A DNA stretch of 64,000 nucleotides. Source: Brachypodium distachyon (Eukaryota > Streptophyta > Magnoliopsida > Poales > Poaceae). Where the stretch lies: contig NC_016134.3 of assembly GCF_000005505.3 (NCBI RefSeq), positions 14,862,624 through 14,926,623 on the forward strand. The letters are read 5' to 3'. This document shows positions 32,078 through 44,264 of this stretch, piece by piece. The notes beneath the pieces were generated by a model. It made no database searches. It was not told the DNA's origin and saw nothing but the letters and a program-made list of their open reading frames with translations. Position 1 is the stretch's first letter. Every line of letters begins with the position of its first letter. The position numbers were made by a program, and so were the translations under genes.

Positions 32078-35000
32078 CTAGTGCTTCTCCTTCCTTCGGT
32101 AAGTCATAACTTGACTCCTCGTAGTAGTGCTTCTGAGGTAGTGTTTTTGTGGTATTTTCTCGCTCTCGCTCCCATCACTTATTCTTCTCCCTCTCCTCCT
32201 TTTCCTCGTTAATATCGTGCGTTCCGCTTCTTCGTCATCTGCGGCGGTCGTCGGATCATGGAAACCTTCGTAGTCTTCTTGTGAAGTAACTCCGTCCACT
32301 CCAACAATGCTTCTTTTCCCTCTTCTTACTACAACATGGCCTTTATTTGTCGGGTCGTCTATGTAGAATACCTGCTTGCATTGTTTAGCAAAGACCCATG
32401 GTTCCTCTCTTGCCGGGATTTTTCTCACGTCAAGTTGTTCACGAGGGATCTCAGGAGGTAGCACCATTGTCGTGAACCTGTGGCTTTCTTCTTTGTCACC
32501 TTTGGTCCATCTTACACGGAACATTGGGATCTTTGTGATCGAGTACTCCAATTCCCAGATCTCCTCGATAATGCCGAAGAACGCTTTGGTTTTGCTGTTG
32601 TCTTCGGTCGCGGTCTCAGAAGTCATGACTACACCACTATTTTGATACGTGCTTTTACGGTCCTGAGACACAGTGTAGAAGTTATAGCCGTTGATCGCAT
32701 ATGATTGCCAAGTAGAGACGTGGTAAGCAGGTTCCCGTGACAAACATGCAACCGTCTCTTCAGATTCATTAGTCATCTCCCTGCCGTACCAATAATTCTT
32801 CAGCCACGCTGCGAATGTTTTATTGTGCTCCCAGTGGATCCAGACTTCTCCTCTTTTAGGGTTTTCATTTCGCAGTTGTTCCATGTGCATTTCCTGATAA
32901 GGCCGGCAGCAATCGATAGTTTGCAACACAACCAAATGTGCTCTTTCAAAGTCAGCTTCCCTTCCTCTTCCATAAACATTAAGGAATGTATGTCCAAGGC
33001 CACCTTCGTCGTCGAGCTTGCCCTTGTGCCGTGATTCGGGAACACCTATTGATTTCTGATCGGCCAACCAATCCGTGCAGAACTCGATGCACTCTTCTGC
33101 CCTAAAGCCTTCCACGATGCTACCTTCCGGACGCGATTTGTTACGAACGTAGCGCTTTAGAACCCCGTTGTATCATTTAGGGCCATACATGTTATGCAAG
33201 AACGAGGGCCCTAGGGGCAAGATCTCATCGCATATGTGGATCATTAGATGGACCATGATATCGAAGAATGATGGAGGGAAGAACATCTCGCGTTCGCACA
33301 GAATCTGTATCATACTATCCTGCAGTATCTGGCATCGTCTAACGGTGATTGACTTCTGCGAGATGCTGTCAAAGAAGTCAGAAAGCTTCATGATTGTCTC
33401 CCTTACGTGCGGCTCCATGATACCTCTGATTGCTGAAAAGTCATTTCTCTCCTAGTTAATTTTGGTGGTGATGACAATGTGTGTTGTGGACTAATCGTGC
33501 ATTAAGTATTTTAGATTTGATATCAAATGGCGCAAAACGATTCGATGCCCTCATGTTGGAAAAAGAAGAGTAGTGGAGTTTTAGCGGCTTTTTCGGTTAT
33601 TGAGTCGTAGGAACTCCGTACTATTAAGAAGGAGTCCACATGGGAAGGTAATGGGTGAATCGCTTTTCACGTACACAAACAAACATCTTGCACCCACATA
33701 AAGCCTACCAAAAAGTGAGAGAGAACCAACTCTAGAGCCTAACTGGTGTGCATTTGCCTGCCCAGGTCCGGAAGTTCCGGTGGGGTTCCGGTACACCGGA
33801 ACTTCCGCCCAACCTTCGGACCAGGTCCGCAACACTACTGGAATCCATTGTGGATCTCCGAAAGTTGAACCGGAACAGGGTTGGAACTTCCGGTCACCCG
33901 GAACTTCCGGTGACTAGCGGAAGTTCCGCCCCTGGAACTCGCAGTGCATAACGGTTAGATTTTGGGGAGTCCAAATAGATACCCCTTCGTCCCCAACGGG
34001 TTTCCTGCCCGAGTACGAAGCAATGAACAGCCCCCTCTCTCCCAAGAACTCCCTAAGCTTCATTCTACTAGATCTCCCTCCATAAAGCTTCCCCCTTGTT
34101 GATTCTTTGAGGATTGGAGGAGAAGACTTAGATCTAGGGTTTCACCAAGTCACAAAGTTGATTCCCCTTGTTTCTCTTGTGGATTTCATTTCTCTTGGGA
34201 ATTTGGGAGCCCTAGACGGAAGTGGTTTCCTTGAGCTCTTCCCTTGGGGATTGTGGAGCTTGAGGATTTGATTGGGAGCCTCCAATTGAGTTGTGGAGCT
34301 AGTCCTGGTCAAGTTTGTAAAGGCTCGGTCTTCGCCTTCAAGGAAGCCATTAGTGGAGCTCGCTCACCTTTGTGGTGCCGTGAGAGGAGAATAGAGTGAG
34401 CCTTTGTGGCGTTTCTACCTTTGTGGTAGAGCACTCCTCCAAACGGAGACATACACCTACCCCAATCGGTGGAACTCCGGTGAAATCTTCGTCTCTCGTG
34501 TGGTATCCATTCTTACCCTTTACATTCTTGTTATCTAGTTGCTTCGTCTTTTGCTTCCTAGGGTTGCATTACCTTTAGAGAATTTAGTAAACCCTAGGTT
34601 AAGTGTTTATATCTTTCTAGAAAAGAAAAAGAAAAAGATTAAAATTTGTTAGTCGCCTATTCATCCCTCCTCTAGCCGACCATACCGATCTTTCAATTGC
34701 GACTGGAAGTAACTGAGTGAGTATGACATGGTTGTCGTGAGACTTCATGCCAGATAACTTGTGACTCTTCATGTCAACTAGATGCTTGATGCTCGACGAG
34801 TAGTTCGATGGGACTTTAATGCCCTGTAGGCACTGGCACATCCTATGCAACTCGTCTTTATACAGGTGGTAACATGCAAGACAACACCGCATGGTCACCG
34901 TCACGAAACCATTCTTGTCGGCTGCCGACACTTGATCTTTGCCCCACAACTCTTTTCTGATAGACATGAGTTCCAGGTCCTTCCGTGCATTGGGTTCATC

Positions 35001-36833
35001 TTTCGTCTTCTCTGGAATGTTCATTAGCAACCCCAGCACGATGTCGCATACAGTTTTCTCCACGTGCATGACATCTATGCTGTGGCGGCATTCTAAATGT
35101 GCACAGTACTCCAGGTCCCAGAATACGGACCTCTTTTTCCACACGACGCCTTCAGGTTCCTTATATTTCTTCGCAGCAATCTTTCCGGGGACAACTTCAA
35201 GATCGTTCACAATTTCGAGGATTTGCATAGCAGACTTCTCCTTCGGCATTGTCCCGTTCTCCGTCTTCCCATTGAACCTTTCCTTATCATCCCTCCAAGG
35301 GTCTTTAGCATCCAACCACTTTCGGTAGCCCATGTAAACAATTTTGGATGAAGCGGGCAACTTCTCCAATGTCGTGTTTCCCCCGCACTTTGTACAGGCC
35401 TTGTAGCCATGTGTCACCTGGCATGAAGTATTTTCATTCGCGGGGTAGTCATGCACGCAGGTCAGAAGCGCTGCTCTCATCGTGAAGTACTCCCTCCTGT
35501 TTGCGTCCCAAACCACTCTACCAGGGTTCCAAAGCTGCTTCAGCTCATCCTTCACTAGTTGCAGATACACATTTAGGTCAGCTCCCGGCTGCTTTGGACC
35601 CAGTATGAGCATGCACATGTTGATGTACTTTCTCTTCATGATTAACCATGGAGGAAGGTTGTAGACAAACAAGATCACTGGCCATGTCCTGTGCTTGTTG
35701 TTCATGTTTCCGAAAAGATTTATCCCGTCAGTGCTGAGACCGAGCCTCAGGTTTCTGGGCTCTGCCCCGAAATCTGGAAATGCCGTGTCGAAGTTCCTCC
35801 ACTGAGTCCCATCGGCAGGGTGTCTTAGGACCCCAGCTTCCTCCACACGGTAGTGCCCGTCAGGATCGAATGCAACCTGTGCCGGATCATGATAGACGAG
35901 ATACCTCGCATCCTTAACGTTCTGCATCCAACGCTCAACTCGGCCAACTGCCGTAAGATATCAGATAGTCTTTGCCGGCATGCCCTTCATCACTTCTTCC
36001 CCAATGTCTTCGCCAGCTCTGGCGTTTTTCTTCTTGTATCTCAATGCACCGCATATGTGGCAGCTCTCACGGTTCTCGTACTCTCCAATGTATACCATGC
36101 AGTCGTTTGGACATAAATGATGTTTCACGCAATCTAATCCAAGCGGGCATGTAATCTTCTTCGTCTCGTATGTGCTCTTGGGCAACTTGTTTGGCTGTGG
36201 AAAAACCGAAGCAAGGTAACTCAACAAGTCCGTGAAACCCTTGTCTGACCAGCATGATACTGCCTTCAGCTTCAAAAGTTCGAGCGTTACTTTGAGCACG
36301 TTGTTTTCTTCGCCAGCTCCATCATACAAGGGTGTGTTTACGTCCTCCAACAATTTTTTTAACTGAGCAGACTCTGCCTCATCTTCGGGGTCCTCCAGAT
36401 GGTCCCGTAGGTACGGGTCATCTAGCATTTTGGCAATCCTGCCACGTGGAGCTCCTTCACCTTTCACATTAGCCTCCTCATCGACCCTTATTTCTTCCTT
36501 GGAATCATTCGCCAGATCATACCGCAGGACATCATCATCTTCGCTATCGCTACCGACATCAACCCCATCCTCCCCGTGACAAGTCCAGCATGAATAACCT
36601 TCCACAAAACTCGATGCCAGCACGTGCATCTGAACATCTTCAGGCTTCATCATGCATGTGTTTTCACATTTGCGACATGGACAACACATCATCACAAGTC
36701 CTTTTCGTTCCATATCACCTTTCGCGACTCCAAAAAAGACCGTCCATTCGGTTATCCATCGAGCATTGATTCTTTCCGTGGCGTACATCCAAGAACGGTC
36801 CTTCGATGTACAACACAATACACAAGAAGACAC
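32078..36833 (-). pseudogene. TNP2-like CACTA transposase, disrupted
   Basis: Reading from 36833: transposase-associated domain (WMYATERINARWITEW), Cys cluster HHLCPNDCMVYIGEYE, TNP2 core with LSTDGINLFGNM and HSIDVMHVEKTV, DUF4218-like region (33173-33418), and a DUF4216-like C terminus with EEIWELEYSITKIPMFRVRW and a basic tail. Three lesions kill it: a stop replacing Trp at about 35955, a solo LTR at 33434-34695, and a stop replacing Arg at about 33174 (PK*YNGV). It is clearly homologous to the CACTA-1 transposase but belongs to a different family, and it shows the full C-terminal extension that CACTA-1 lacks. Confidence 0.88.
33434..34695. mobile_element. Solo LTR, 1262 bp, inside TNP2
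   Basis: Begins TGAAAAG and ends CTTTCA, flanked by the 5-bp duplication ATTGC (33429-33433 and 34696-34700). The insertion falls inside a codon of the LLPVAIRG motif. It contains a cluster of palindromic GGAAGTTCCGG words (about 33765-33930). Near one end is 'gtcgcctattcatccctcctctag', whose complement 'ctagaggagggatgaataggcgac' resembles a phrase common in grass copia-type LTRs. Superfamily and orientation are not proven. Confidence 0.88.
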
Positions 36834-36898
36834 AAAGTAAAATAGTTAGCCTAATCATTGACAAGGGGATTAAGGTGTTAATTAACCGGGGCTAACTA

Positions 36899-37150
36899 AA
36901 AATTTGAAATTAGAGACATTTGGAGAGAAATTGGAGGCCGGCGAGAAATATCGGGAGGGAGAGAGAGCTCGCAAGGGAGAGGGAAGCTCCGGGCGACAAC
37001 GAGGAGGCCGCATTTTGGCCGGCGGCCAGAGCTCAAAAATTTGAAATTGAGGAACTTTGGAAAGAAATTGGAGGCTGGCGAGATGGATCAGGAGGGAGAG
37101 AGAGCTCGCAAGGGAGAGGGAAGCTTCGGGCTCGAAGATCGGAGCTCGCC
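36899..37150. repeat. Direct duplication of about 137 bp upstream of TNP2
   Basis: 'aaaatttgaaatt…gagaaattggaggc…ggagggagagagagctcgcaagggagagggaagct' occurs from about 36898 and again from about 37035, with some changes. It lies in the promoter or leader region of the CACTA-2 transposase. Confidence 0.75.
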
Positions 37151-37387
37151 GGCCGCCGGAGCTCAAAAAATGGAGCTCGCCGGCCATGGAGATGGGGGCC
37201 GCCGGCGCGCGCGGGGGGGAGAGAGGAGGAAGGGAGAGGTAGGAGGGGCTACCTGCGGGGCTCGCCGCCAGCCATGGTGGCCGATTTGGGCATGGCTTCG
37301 TCGTCGCCGGGGAAGAAGGGCCGCAGCTGGTCCGTTACGACGCGCAACGCGACCAGCTGCGGCTCTGTTCTGCGTATTTAAACAGCG

Positions 37388-37733
37388 ACCCTCATCAGTG
37401 GCGGTCGGGACTTGGGCGACCGTTACTGATAATAAGGGGTACATCAGTAACGGTCTCTTTAACACGGCCCGTTACTAATGTACCACACATCAGTGGCGGT
37501 CGCGTTAGGGCGACCATTACTGATACGTGGTTCATCAGTAACGGTCGTCTCTTAACCGACCGCCACTGATGTCTCTCGCGAGGAATGATGATACATTGAT
37601 GGCAGTCGTCTCGCGCAACCGCCACTAATGTATGGCTGGGCGGGGACGGGCAGATCCCGCTCTGTTCATTAGTAACGGTCGCGCCGGACCCATTACTGAT
37701 GTGTCGTGACATATAGACCGTTTTGTAGTAGTG
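37388..37733. repeat. CACTA-2 right subterminal repeats and terminus
   Basis: About a dozen copies of 'catcagtaacggtcg' and its complement, ending at GTTTTGTAGTAGTG (37720-37733). The CTA duplication follows at 37734-37736. Confidence 0.87.
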
Positions 37734-39932
37734 CTACGATTACATTCTACGTCCATGGATGTAGATCATGGACGTAGATTTTTCGATAATTAATCAGAAC
37801 GAAAAATCTCCCAGCCTCTATGTCGGAGGATGCATGTGAGATGGATCCTAATTAATATGCTACATCCAAGAAAGAGAAAATAGTCAATTTCCCAAAGATT
37901 CTTAGCTGTAGTGAGTAAAGAGAACCTCACTGGCGCCACTTAACGTGGTTGTTGTAGGGAGTATGCACGTCGTACTAGCATTTTTTATGTGCTCTAGTTA
38001 AAGAAACAATTGAAAAAATCGGGTTAACCATGATCGAGATAATTCAATTTATCCACCAGAAATTTCCACCTAAAATTAGAACGTAAGATTAGGAGGCATA
38101 AGGAATGAGTTCAATTCTCTAATGGAATAACGGAATCGACCATCTTTTTTCTAAAAAAGAAATTGTATACATTAATTCATATATCCTAATATCCGCCAGG
38201 ATCGATAATCTGAACATGCCCGCTCATGAAGTCATGATCCTAGCTAGCACTTGCTGATCAGTACATCATCATACAGCCATACACGGCCTGAATGATATCC
38301 TGGGTTTGTACTTCTATCTGCACTAAGGATTCTTGACGACTAAAATATATTCAAAACTGATATTGTATGTACTCCCTCATATCCATATTAATTGTTTCAA
38401 ATTTGCCCAAATATGAATGTATTTATATTTAAAAAGTGTCTAGATACATGTGATATTTCGACAATTATTATTATGTACTAAGCCGATGTATCTCTATGAA
38501 TGTTCTCCCTCATCGAACATGTCTATGTTCAATAGTTTGGGATTGGTCCATATGTACGTCTAACTCTAAATAGGCCGGGGTGTCAACCTCTTTTTCGAAG
38601 AAAAAAAAGTCGAACTCTAAGTCAGCAACAAATCTCATGAATCACGCCATGCTCCCTGCTTCCCGTTAATTAATGTAATAATTTTTTATGCTGACTTAGT
38701 CATTTAAACAAGACATGTGTACATGTGGAAAAAAATTGCATCGTGGAACAGAAAAGCATGAACTAAAATTCAACATATGTTTAAAAGACTCATGATGTTA
38801 ATTGCTCTCAAGGAAAGAAGTACCACTACTCTTTTGGGTAGTTTGCACAATCTTAAGTTATCACCTCCATTTACAAGCTACTTCCTCCGATTCTAAATTC
38901 TTGTGGTGATTTTAGTACAAAACCGGTCTGAACTATTGTGATTCTTTCACACTACGCACATCATGAGAAGGCTAAGCCTGGAACACACGTGGGCTGGCAT
39001 GCCCCGCTGCCTGCCGTCAACAAAGTTTGGGCGATGTGCAGTTAGCATCTTTAATGGGATTTTCAAATTTGGCCCCCAACCGTTTTTTGTCCGGTTGAGG
39101 GGCAAATGGACATGTGTCCGCCCGGTGTCCGCCCCCATCGCCCAACGGCCTCCCCCAAATATTTTTTATCGTTTTTCCTTAACAAAAAACACCTCCAATT
39201 TTCTTTTACATCTCTGATCGAATTCGCACCGAGCCTTAAAAAAGAAAGCCAACAAAAATCATCTTCCGGGGAGGTTTCACTCTGCATTAGGGATGCACAA
39301 GCACTCTGAGGGTGGTGCGGAGTTTCCAGACGAACTATGCTTTGGCTGCATAGGTGGTTGAAGCCGCTGAACCTGCTGCCCCAATCAATACAACGGCGGC
39401 AGGCTGGCAATGGTGACACCACCGTGCCTATCAGCGGCACCATGCAGGAGAGCAAGCAAGGTTAGGAGCATACTGCATTTCGTGCGCTGTCAGATGGTGT
39501 GCCGTGTATAGCAATTGCTGATCGAAACAGATTCCTGATGCACCTCATGCCTATGAATTCCGATTTAATCCAGTGTAGTGGATATTTCCTCGCGGTTGAT
39601 ACTCGATCATCTCCAAATTTCCATTTCTATCTAGGAAAATCCTTTGTAACTATTTTACACAATACAACTCTGGCCGAACGTATGTACCATGGGACAACTC
39701 GAATGGGATATATATATTAGGTGAGTAAATAAGAGAGCTACGTGCCTACGTGTCCAGTTATTATGATTTTTCCAATTAATGTACGACCGTACACACGAGT
39801 TTTGAAGATCGTTTTGAGGAATCTAGCCATAAGTTGAACTAATTTTGTTCTGGTGTGTCCGTATTCAGGTACCACAGTACTACGTTTTGTGCTAGTTCAA
39901 GTTCAAGGAACAAAGAGAGTATGTACCTTGTA
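37734..39932. other. AT-rich spacer with a hairpin and MITE scraps
   Basis: No gene recognised. A perfect 12-bp inverted repeat TCTACGTCCATG/CATGGACGTAGA lies at 37746-37757 and 37767-37778. Truncated Stowaway-like starts ('ta|ctccctcat…', about 38372-38470, and 'ta|cttcctccgattctaaattctt', 38881-38930) lack right ends. A short hairpin 'cccccaaccg…cggttgagggg' is at about 39074-39103. Confidence 0.5.
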
Positions 39933-40064
39933 CTCCTTCCGTCTAACAAAAAATGTTTTAAGTTTGTTAAAATTTGAATGTATGTAGACATGACTTAGTG
40001 TATAGGTGCATTCAAATTTAATCAAAACTGAGACATCCTTTGTTGCTTTGTTGGACGGACTGAG
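39933..40064. mobile_element. Stowaway-like MITE, 132 bp
   Basis: Starts CTCCTTCCGTC and ends GACGGACTGAG, flanked by TA on both sides (39931-39932 and 40065-40066). The TA target and CTCCCTCCGT-type ends are the hallmarks of Stowaway (Tc1/mariner) MITEs. No coding capacity. Confidence 0.8.
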
Positions 40065-40671
40065 TAATAAAATTTGCTGTGCTAACTTAAATCCCATCGT
40101 GATCATACATTAAATATATGTTTAGATACAACTCTTCTAAATAAGCTCTCATTTAATGTGTTTACTGAGGGATAAATTATGAATTTTCTTCGGTTCGGTG
40201 ACAAGAACTAGCAGTATAAAAATAAGATACAGAGTTTCTTTATTTCTTCATTAACTAAGGTACCACGTCGGGTGATTTTTTTTTGCTTAAATGACATGTT
40301 TTAGATATGGACATACGGTACACGGTGGATTAGACTCTTGGAGCATAGTGCAGTGGTGAGTTGCTGGTGATGTCGGTGACTTTGGAGTTGCAAATTTGTT
40401 AACTTGACACGGTCTATTTGCGAGTTGGCTGATCGGAGAAATAAAACGTTAATTACTGACTTCTCTACCTTGACGGGATAAAGTTATAACTTTGTAAGAA
40501 CAAGCTATAACGGACTACAGAAACAAATTACGTCCTCTATATTCCTCTTTCTGAAGCTACAATTCTATTAGTCCTCGACACATAACAACGGAACTTTCTT
40601 CAGGAAACCATAATCCCTGCGGCTAACTCTCGAGAAGAGGGACCAAGACTTCTCTAAAGAGCTAGATTCAG

Positions 40672-40953
40672 ATGAAACTGCATCAGCGATGGATGCTCAT
40701 CCTCGTTTTATGTTTGTCTACCGTTATCCATTACAGTTCGACGCTTCTCGGGCTAGCCGGCCGGCTTCCGGCACGGTGGCACAACCTGTTACCCACAACT
40801 ACTAGTTCTCAGGTTCATCGATTACATGAAAATCGTCAGGAATTACAGGTCGAATCCAGGTTCCGGGTGTCCAATTGCTCTAGCTTATGGCTAAGCTGCC
40901 TACTTCGTCGTAAGCCTCAGTCGAAGCTTCTTCCGATTTTTTTATTTTTTTGA
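40672..40953 (+). CDS. Possible small secreted peptide (weak)
   Basis: A 93-residue frame begins with a convincing signal-peptide-like segment (KLHQRWMLILVLCLSTVIHY). A basic, Ser-rich body with only a few Cys follows. No family is recognised and no promoter or splice signal supports it. The sequence upstream is AT-rich spacer, so this may be a chance frame. Confidence 0.15.
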   Translation: MKLHQRWMLILVLCLSTVIHYSSTLLGLAGRLPARWHNLLPTTTSSQVHRLHENRQELQVESRFRVSNCSSLWLSCLLRRKPQSKLLPIFLFF

Positions 40954-41389
40954 GGGAAGCTTCTTCCGATTTTAACTCGCCTTGTGTGCTCCGAATCCAG
41001 CTGTCGTCGCGAAGCGCCGAAGCCAAGCTGGTGGCCGTCGGACTTGGCCCACTCGCGTGTTCCTCGATGTTGGTGGTGGGCCTGGGCCTGCGTCTGGCGT
41101 GCTGCTTTGGGCCGTTGAGACAACCATCAACGTGCCAGCGGATCTAGTCATGCTGTACACCGAGCCGTCAACATTGCACCGCTGTGAGGCCCGTACGTCC
41201 ACATTAGCACAATCTTCACTCCGAAGATCCCTCCGTGCTAAGCCTTAGACCACGTACCATGGAGACATCCACACGATCGAGCTAGAACGCTAGCAGCGGC
41301 GGAGGGGAGCGATTAGACCAAAGTGGATAAACCGTCGGCCGCCTCCTTGACTGAGACAGAAGCGGGCAAGATAGTACAAGCTTGAATTG

Positions 41390-41640
41390 CACAAATTCCA
41401 GATGCATCCCAGACCTATACGGAGTATATTACAATTTACGTACATGTAATTCTGGTGGCAAAATTGCCTCACTCTTAGCACAACTATCCAAGCTTTCGAT
41501 TTCTACCTGGGAGGATTTGTTGCAACTAGCTAGAGCACATATAAAACTTGGCAGTAGTGCACGCATTCACTCTCATCTAAAAGAGCACATCTCGTTAAAT
41601 ATACAACAACCATATTAAGTGGCCGCCAGGTTACATATCC
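41390..41640. repeat. Dispersed repeat, copy A (partner at about 59760)
   Basis: It starts 'acaaattccagatgcatcccagacctatac' and ends 'acaaccatattaagtggcc'. The same two edges occur at about 59764 and 59988-60005, and a partial third copy starts at about 39529 ('agattcctgatgcacctcatgcctat'). The middle is poorly conserved. It is probably an old non-autonomous element. Confidence 0.45.
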
Positions 41641-42765
41641 AGGCCAGGTCACCTGCGTCATTAATTTATCTTCAAGTTAATAATAGTATATATACTGATC
41701 GAGGCGGGGAGAAGAAGAATGTGTCTTCCTACCTAGGAGTTTTTTTCTTCAAACGAAAGCAACGAAGCATAGGGTAAATTTTGTTCCATAACCAGGAGGA
41801 GCTACACCTTTATCGAAAAAGGGGGAACTACATGGCCGCTTGTCTCCAGTGACCTCTAGGCCCGGTCACCAAGCCACAAGGACACAAAATGGTTCCGTGA
41901 CATTCGCAAAGAATTTTTAAATTCTGAGTTAATTAAAAGATGAGCATATGGAAAAGAGTTTACGAACATGTCCGTGGCACTAACTCGCGGAACCTACGTC
42001 CAGAGGCCAGAGCACCCTCATCGACATGTCCGTGACACTAACTCGCGGAAGGCACCACTAAAAGAACAAAGTTCCATCTCGCCATCCACATTACATTCCT
42101 CAGTATGAACAACCACCAACGGTGCGACCCATGAGAGCACTAGCCGTTACCATCATTTCGTTGTTGCCAAACAAACACAAGAGTTCAGTTAATTGCCGAT
42201 CTCAATTCAACAACAACGTCAACGAGAAACACCTATTGGTGTCACTACTACACAAAACCTTACTAGTGGCGGTAAAAAAAAGAGAGGTTAGTGGCGGGTT
42301 GTTCACCCGCCATTAACCTTGCGCCAGTGGTGCTCTACACCAACAATGGCGGAATTGTTGCTACCTCTTTGCTGGCCGCGATAATATAACCGCCACTTGT
42401 AACCATTTTTGGTATTTAAAAAAAAGGGACTGAGAAACTTGTGTGCATCAGTCGATGCATGGCTGTGTGTACCGGCCAGGTACATGCATGTGTGTGTGAT
42501 AGATGATGGTGCATGCATGCCTCTGTGTGTGTGTGTGTTTCTCTGGCTTTGAGATCACGATAAAAAAAACATTTGTCTTTATATTAACATAAATCTAGTC
42601 CTCACTTATATGCTGATCTCATGTGTATTGCTACAAAAAAAATTAAACGGTGCTAGAAACTTGAAAATTGAAAAATGACGATCCTAACGAAAGCACAGTT
42701 GCATAGCGCAGCCAACGCCACGGAGAAAGCAAAAGGCAACAAAAAAAATAACAATCAAATTGCAG

Positions 42766-43035
42766 GTAAAACTTTATGCACAATTTTGAACATGCAGGTG
42801 AAACTTTATGCATGATTTTAAAATTATAGGTGAAAATTTATGCGTGTTTCTAAAAATTACAGGTGAAACTTTATGCGTGGTTTTAAAAATTGCAGGTGAA
42901 ATTTTATGTCCGGTTCTAAAAATTGCGGGTGAAAGTTATGTGCGCTTCTAAAAATTGCAGGCAAAAAGTTATGCGCGATTCTAAAAATTGCAGGTGAAAA
43001 TTCTGCGCGATTAAAAAATTTGCAGGTGGAATTTT
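42766..43035. repeat. 33-bp tandem array inside CACTA-3
   Basis: Eight to nine diverged copies of 'attgcaggtgaaactttatgcgcgattctaaaa'. It lies in the AT-rich left interior of the element. Confidence 0.85.
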
Positions 43036-43599
43036 TTTAATTGCACTGAAATTCGGAATATGCAACTCGTCAAAAAAAATCGGAACACGAGAAAAATAGA
43101 ATAAATGTACTCCTATTTTAGGTTAAGAAAAAAAAAGAAAAAAAAAGAAAAATCGACCTAGAGGATTCGAACCTACGACCTGCATGCAAAGAGGAAACAT
43201 TGCAAACCAGCAACCACCAAACCAGCTGGCTGATGTTGTCCACATATTGTTTCAGTTATATCTCATTTAGTTCCGATCTTCTCCATCGACTGAGATGTGA
43301 CATTTCTCAGGCGACTGAGCGGTAGCAATTCCGTTAAAAAAAGCAGGCCATGAGCCTGCTTTTTCACACTTGATTTAATCGATGGATCGAAGCACACAAG
43401 CAACATACAGAAACAAAATTGATTCCAGGTCGAGAAACCAAAACCACTACTTTAACAGAGGAACAAAATCAATTTACAGATCGAGCATACATCATTACAA
43501 CACATCAAAAAGAAAACAAAATCGATTATAGATCAAGCATGCACATTATTACACGAAGCCGTAACCATCTTCCTCCCCTCCACACCGGCGACCACCAGG

Positions 43600-44040
43600 A
43601 CAGAGAGAGAAAGAGAGTGAGTGAGAGAGAGAGAGAGAGGATGAAGAGAGAAAACCGATAGTGAGCGAGAGAAGAAAAAACGTACCACATCCGCGAAGAC
43701 CTTCCACAGTTCCACGCCGGCGATCGGGGCGGATCCACAGGGGAAGGCAGGGCCTCCTCCTCTCTGCCGACCGAAGGAGCACCCCACGCAGGGCAATCGC
43801 CGTCGTCCTGCTGGAGAAGGGGCCCGCGGCTGCATCTCCGCTGCTGTTGCCTGCTACTGGAGCCCCGGATCTGGCGGCGTGGAGGCCGGATCCGCGGGAA
43901 GCTTGCTGTCATTGTTGCCTCTCCGGTCCGGCCGCTGTTGCCTTCTATGAGGAGGAGGAGGGAGGACGGCTGGAGAAGAGAAGGGAGGAGGGAGGGTCAG
44001 AGGGAAGGGAGGAGATGCATGTGGCCGATGGGCCGAGAAA
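43600..44040 (-). pseudogene. Possible captured 5' exon in CACTA-3
   Basis: After a GA microsatellite (43601-43642) there is a GC-rich segment. On the minus strand it is open through …FGRQRGGGPAFPCGSAP…VELWKVFADV and ends at a consensus splice donor (GTACGT, complement of 43681-43686). GC content is far above the rest of the element. I do not recognise the protein. It may be a captured host first exon, or the element's own leader exon. Confidence 0.25.
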
Positions 44041-44264
44041 GATGTGGTTGCCAGGAAGAGAAGTCACAGAGGCAAAAGCAATCTGCCCGGTGCCACCTCA
44101 GTCACGGACGGTCGGATTTCGCAGGGGAAGGGAAAAATGGTGCGCCACCTCACCAATCCTTGGCATGCATGTCTCAGCCAATGGGAGAAGAGCACACGGA
44201 TTGTGCCTTTTCTTTCTCCAATGGCGGGTCATGTTGTGAAACCGCCACTAGAAGATTAATATGT

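Larger units (their letters stand above)
11860..37733 (-). mobile_element. CACTA-2, complete element with nested insertions
   Basis: The left end reads CACTACTACAGAAAGG from 11860. The right end, read inward from 37733, is CACTACTACAAAACGG. Both are flanked by the 3-bp duplication CTA (11857-11859 and 37734-37736). Subterminal repeats at both ends use the same word, 'catcagtaacggtcg/cgaccgttactgatg', distinct from the word in CACTA-1. Two genes are read from the minus strand: TNP2 (32078-36833) and a second gene (12677-30524). The span includes a gypsy element (13449-30124) and a solo LTR (33434-34695). Without them the element is about 7.9 kb. Confidence 0.9.
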
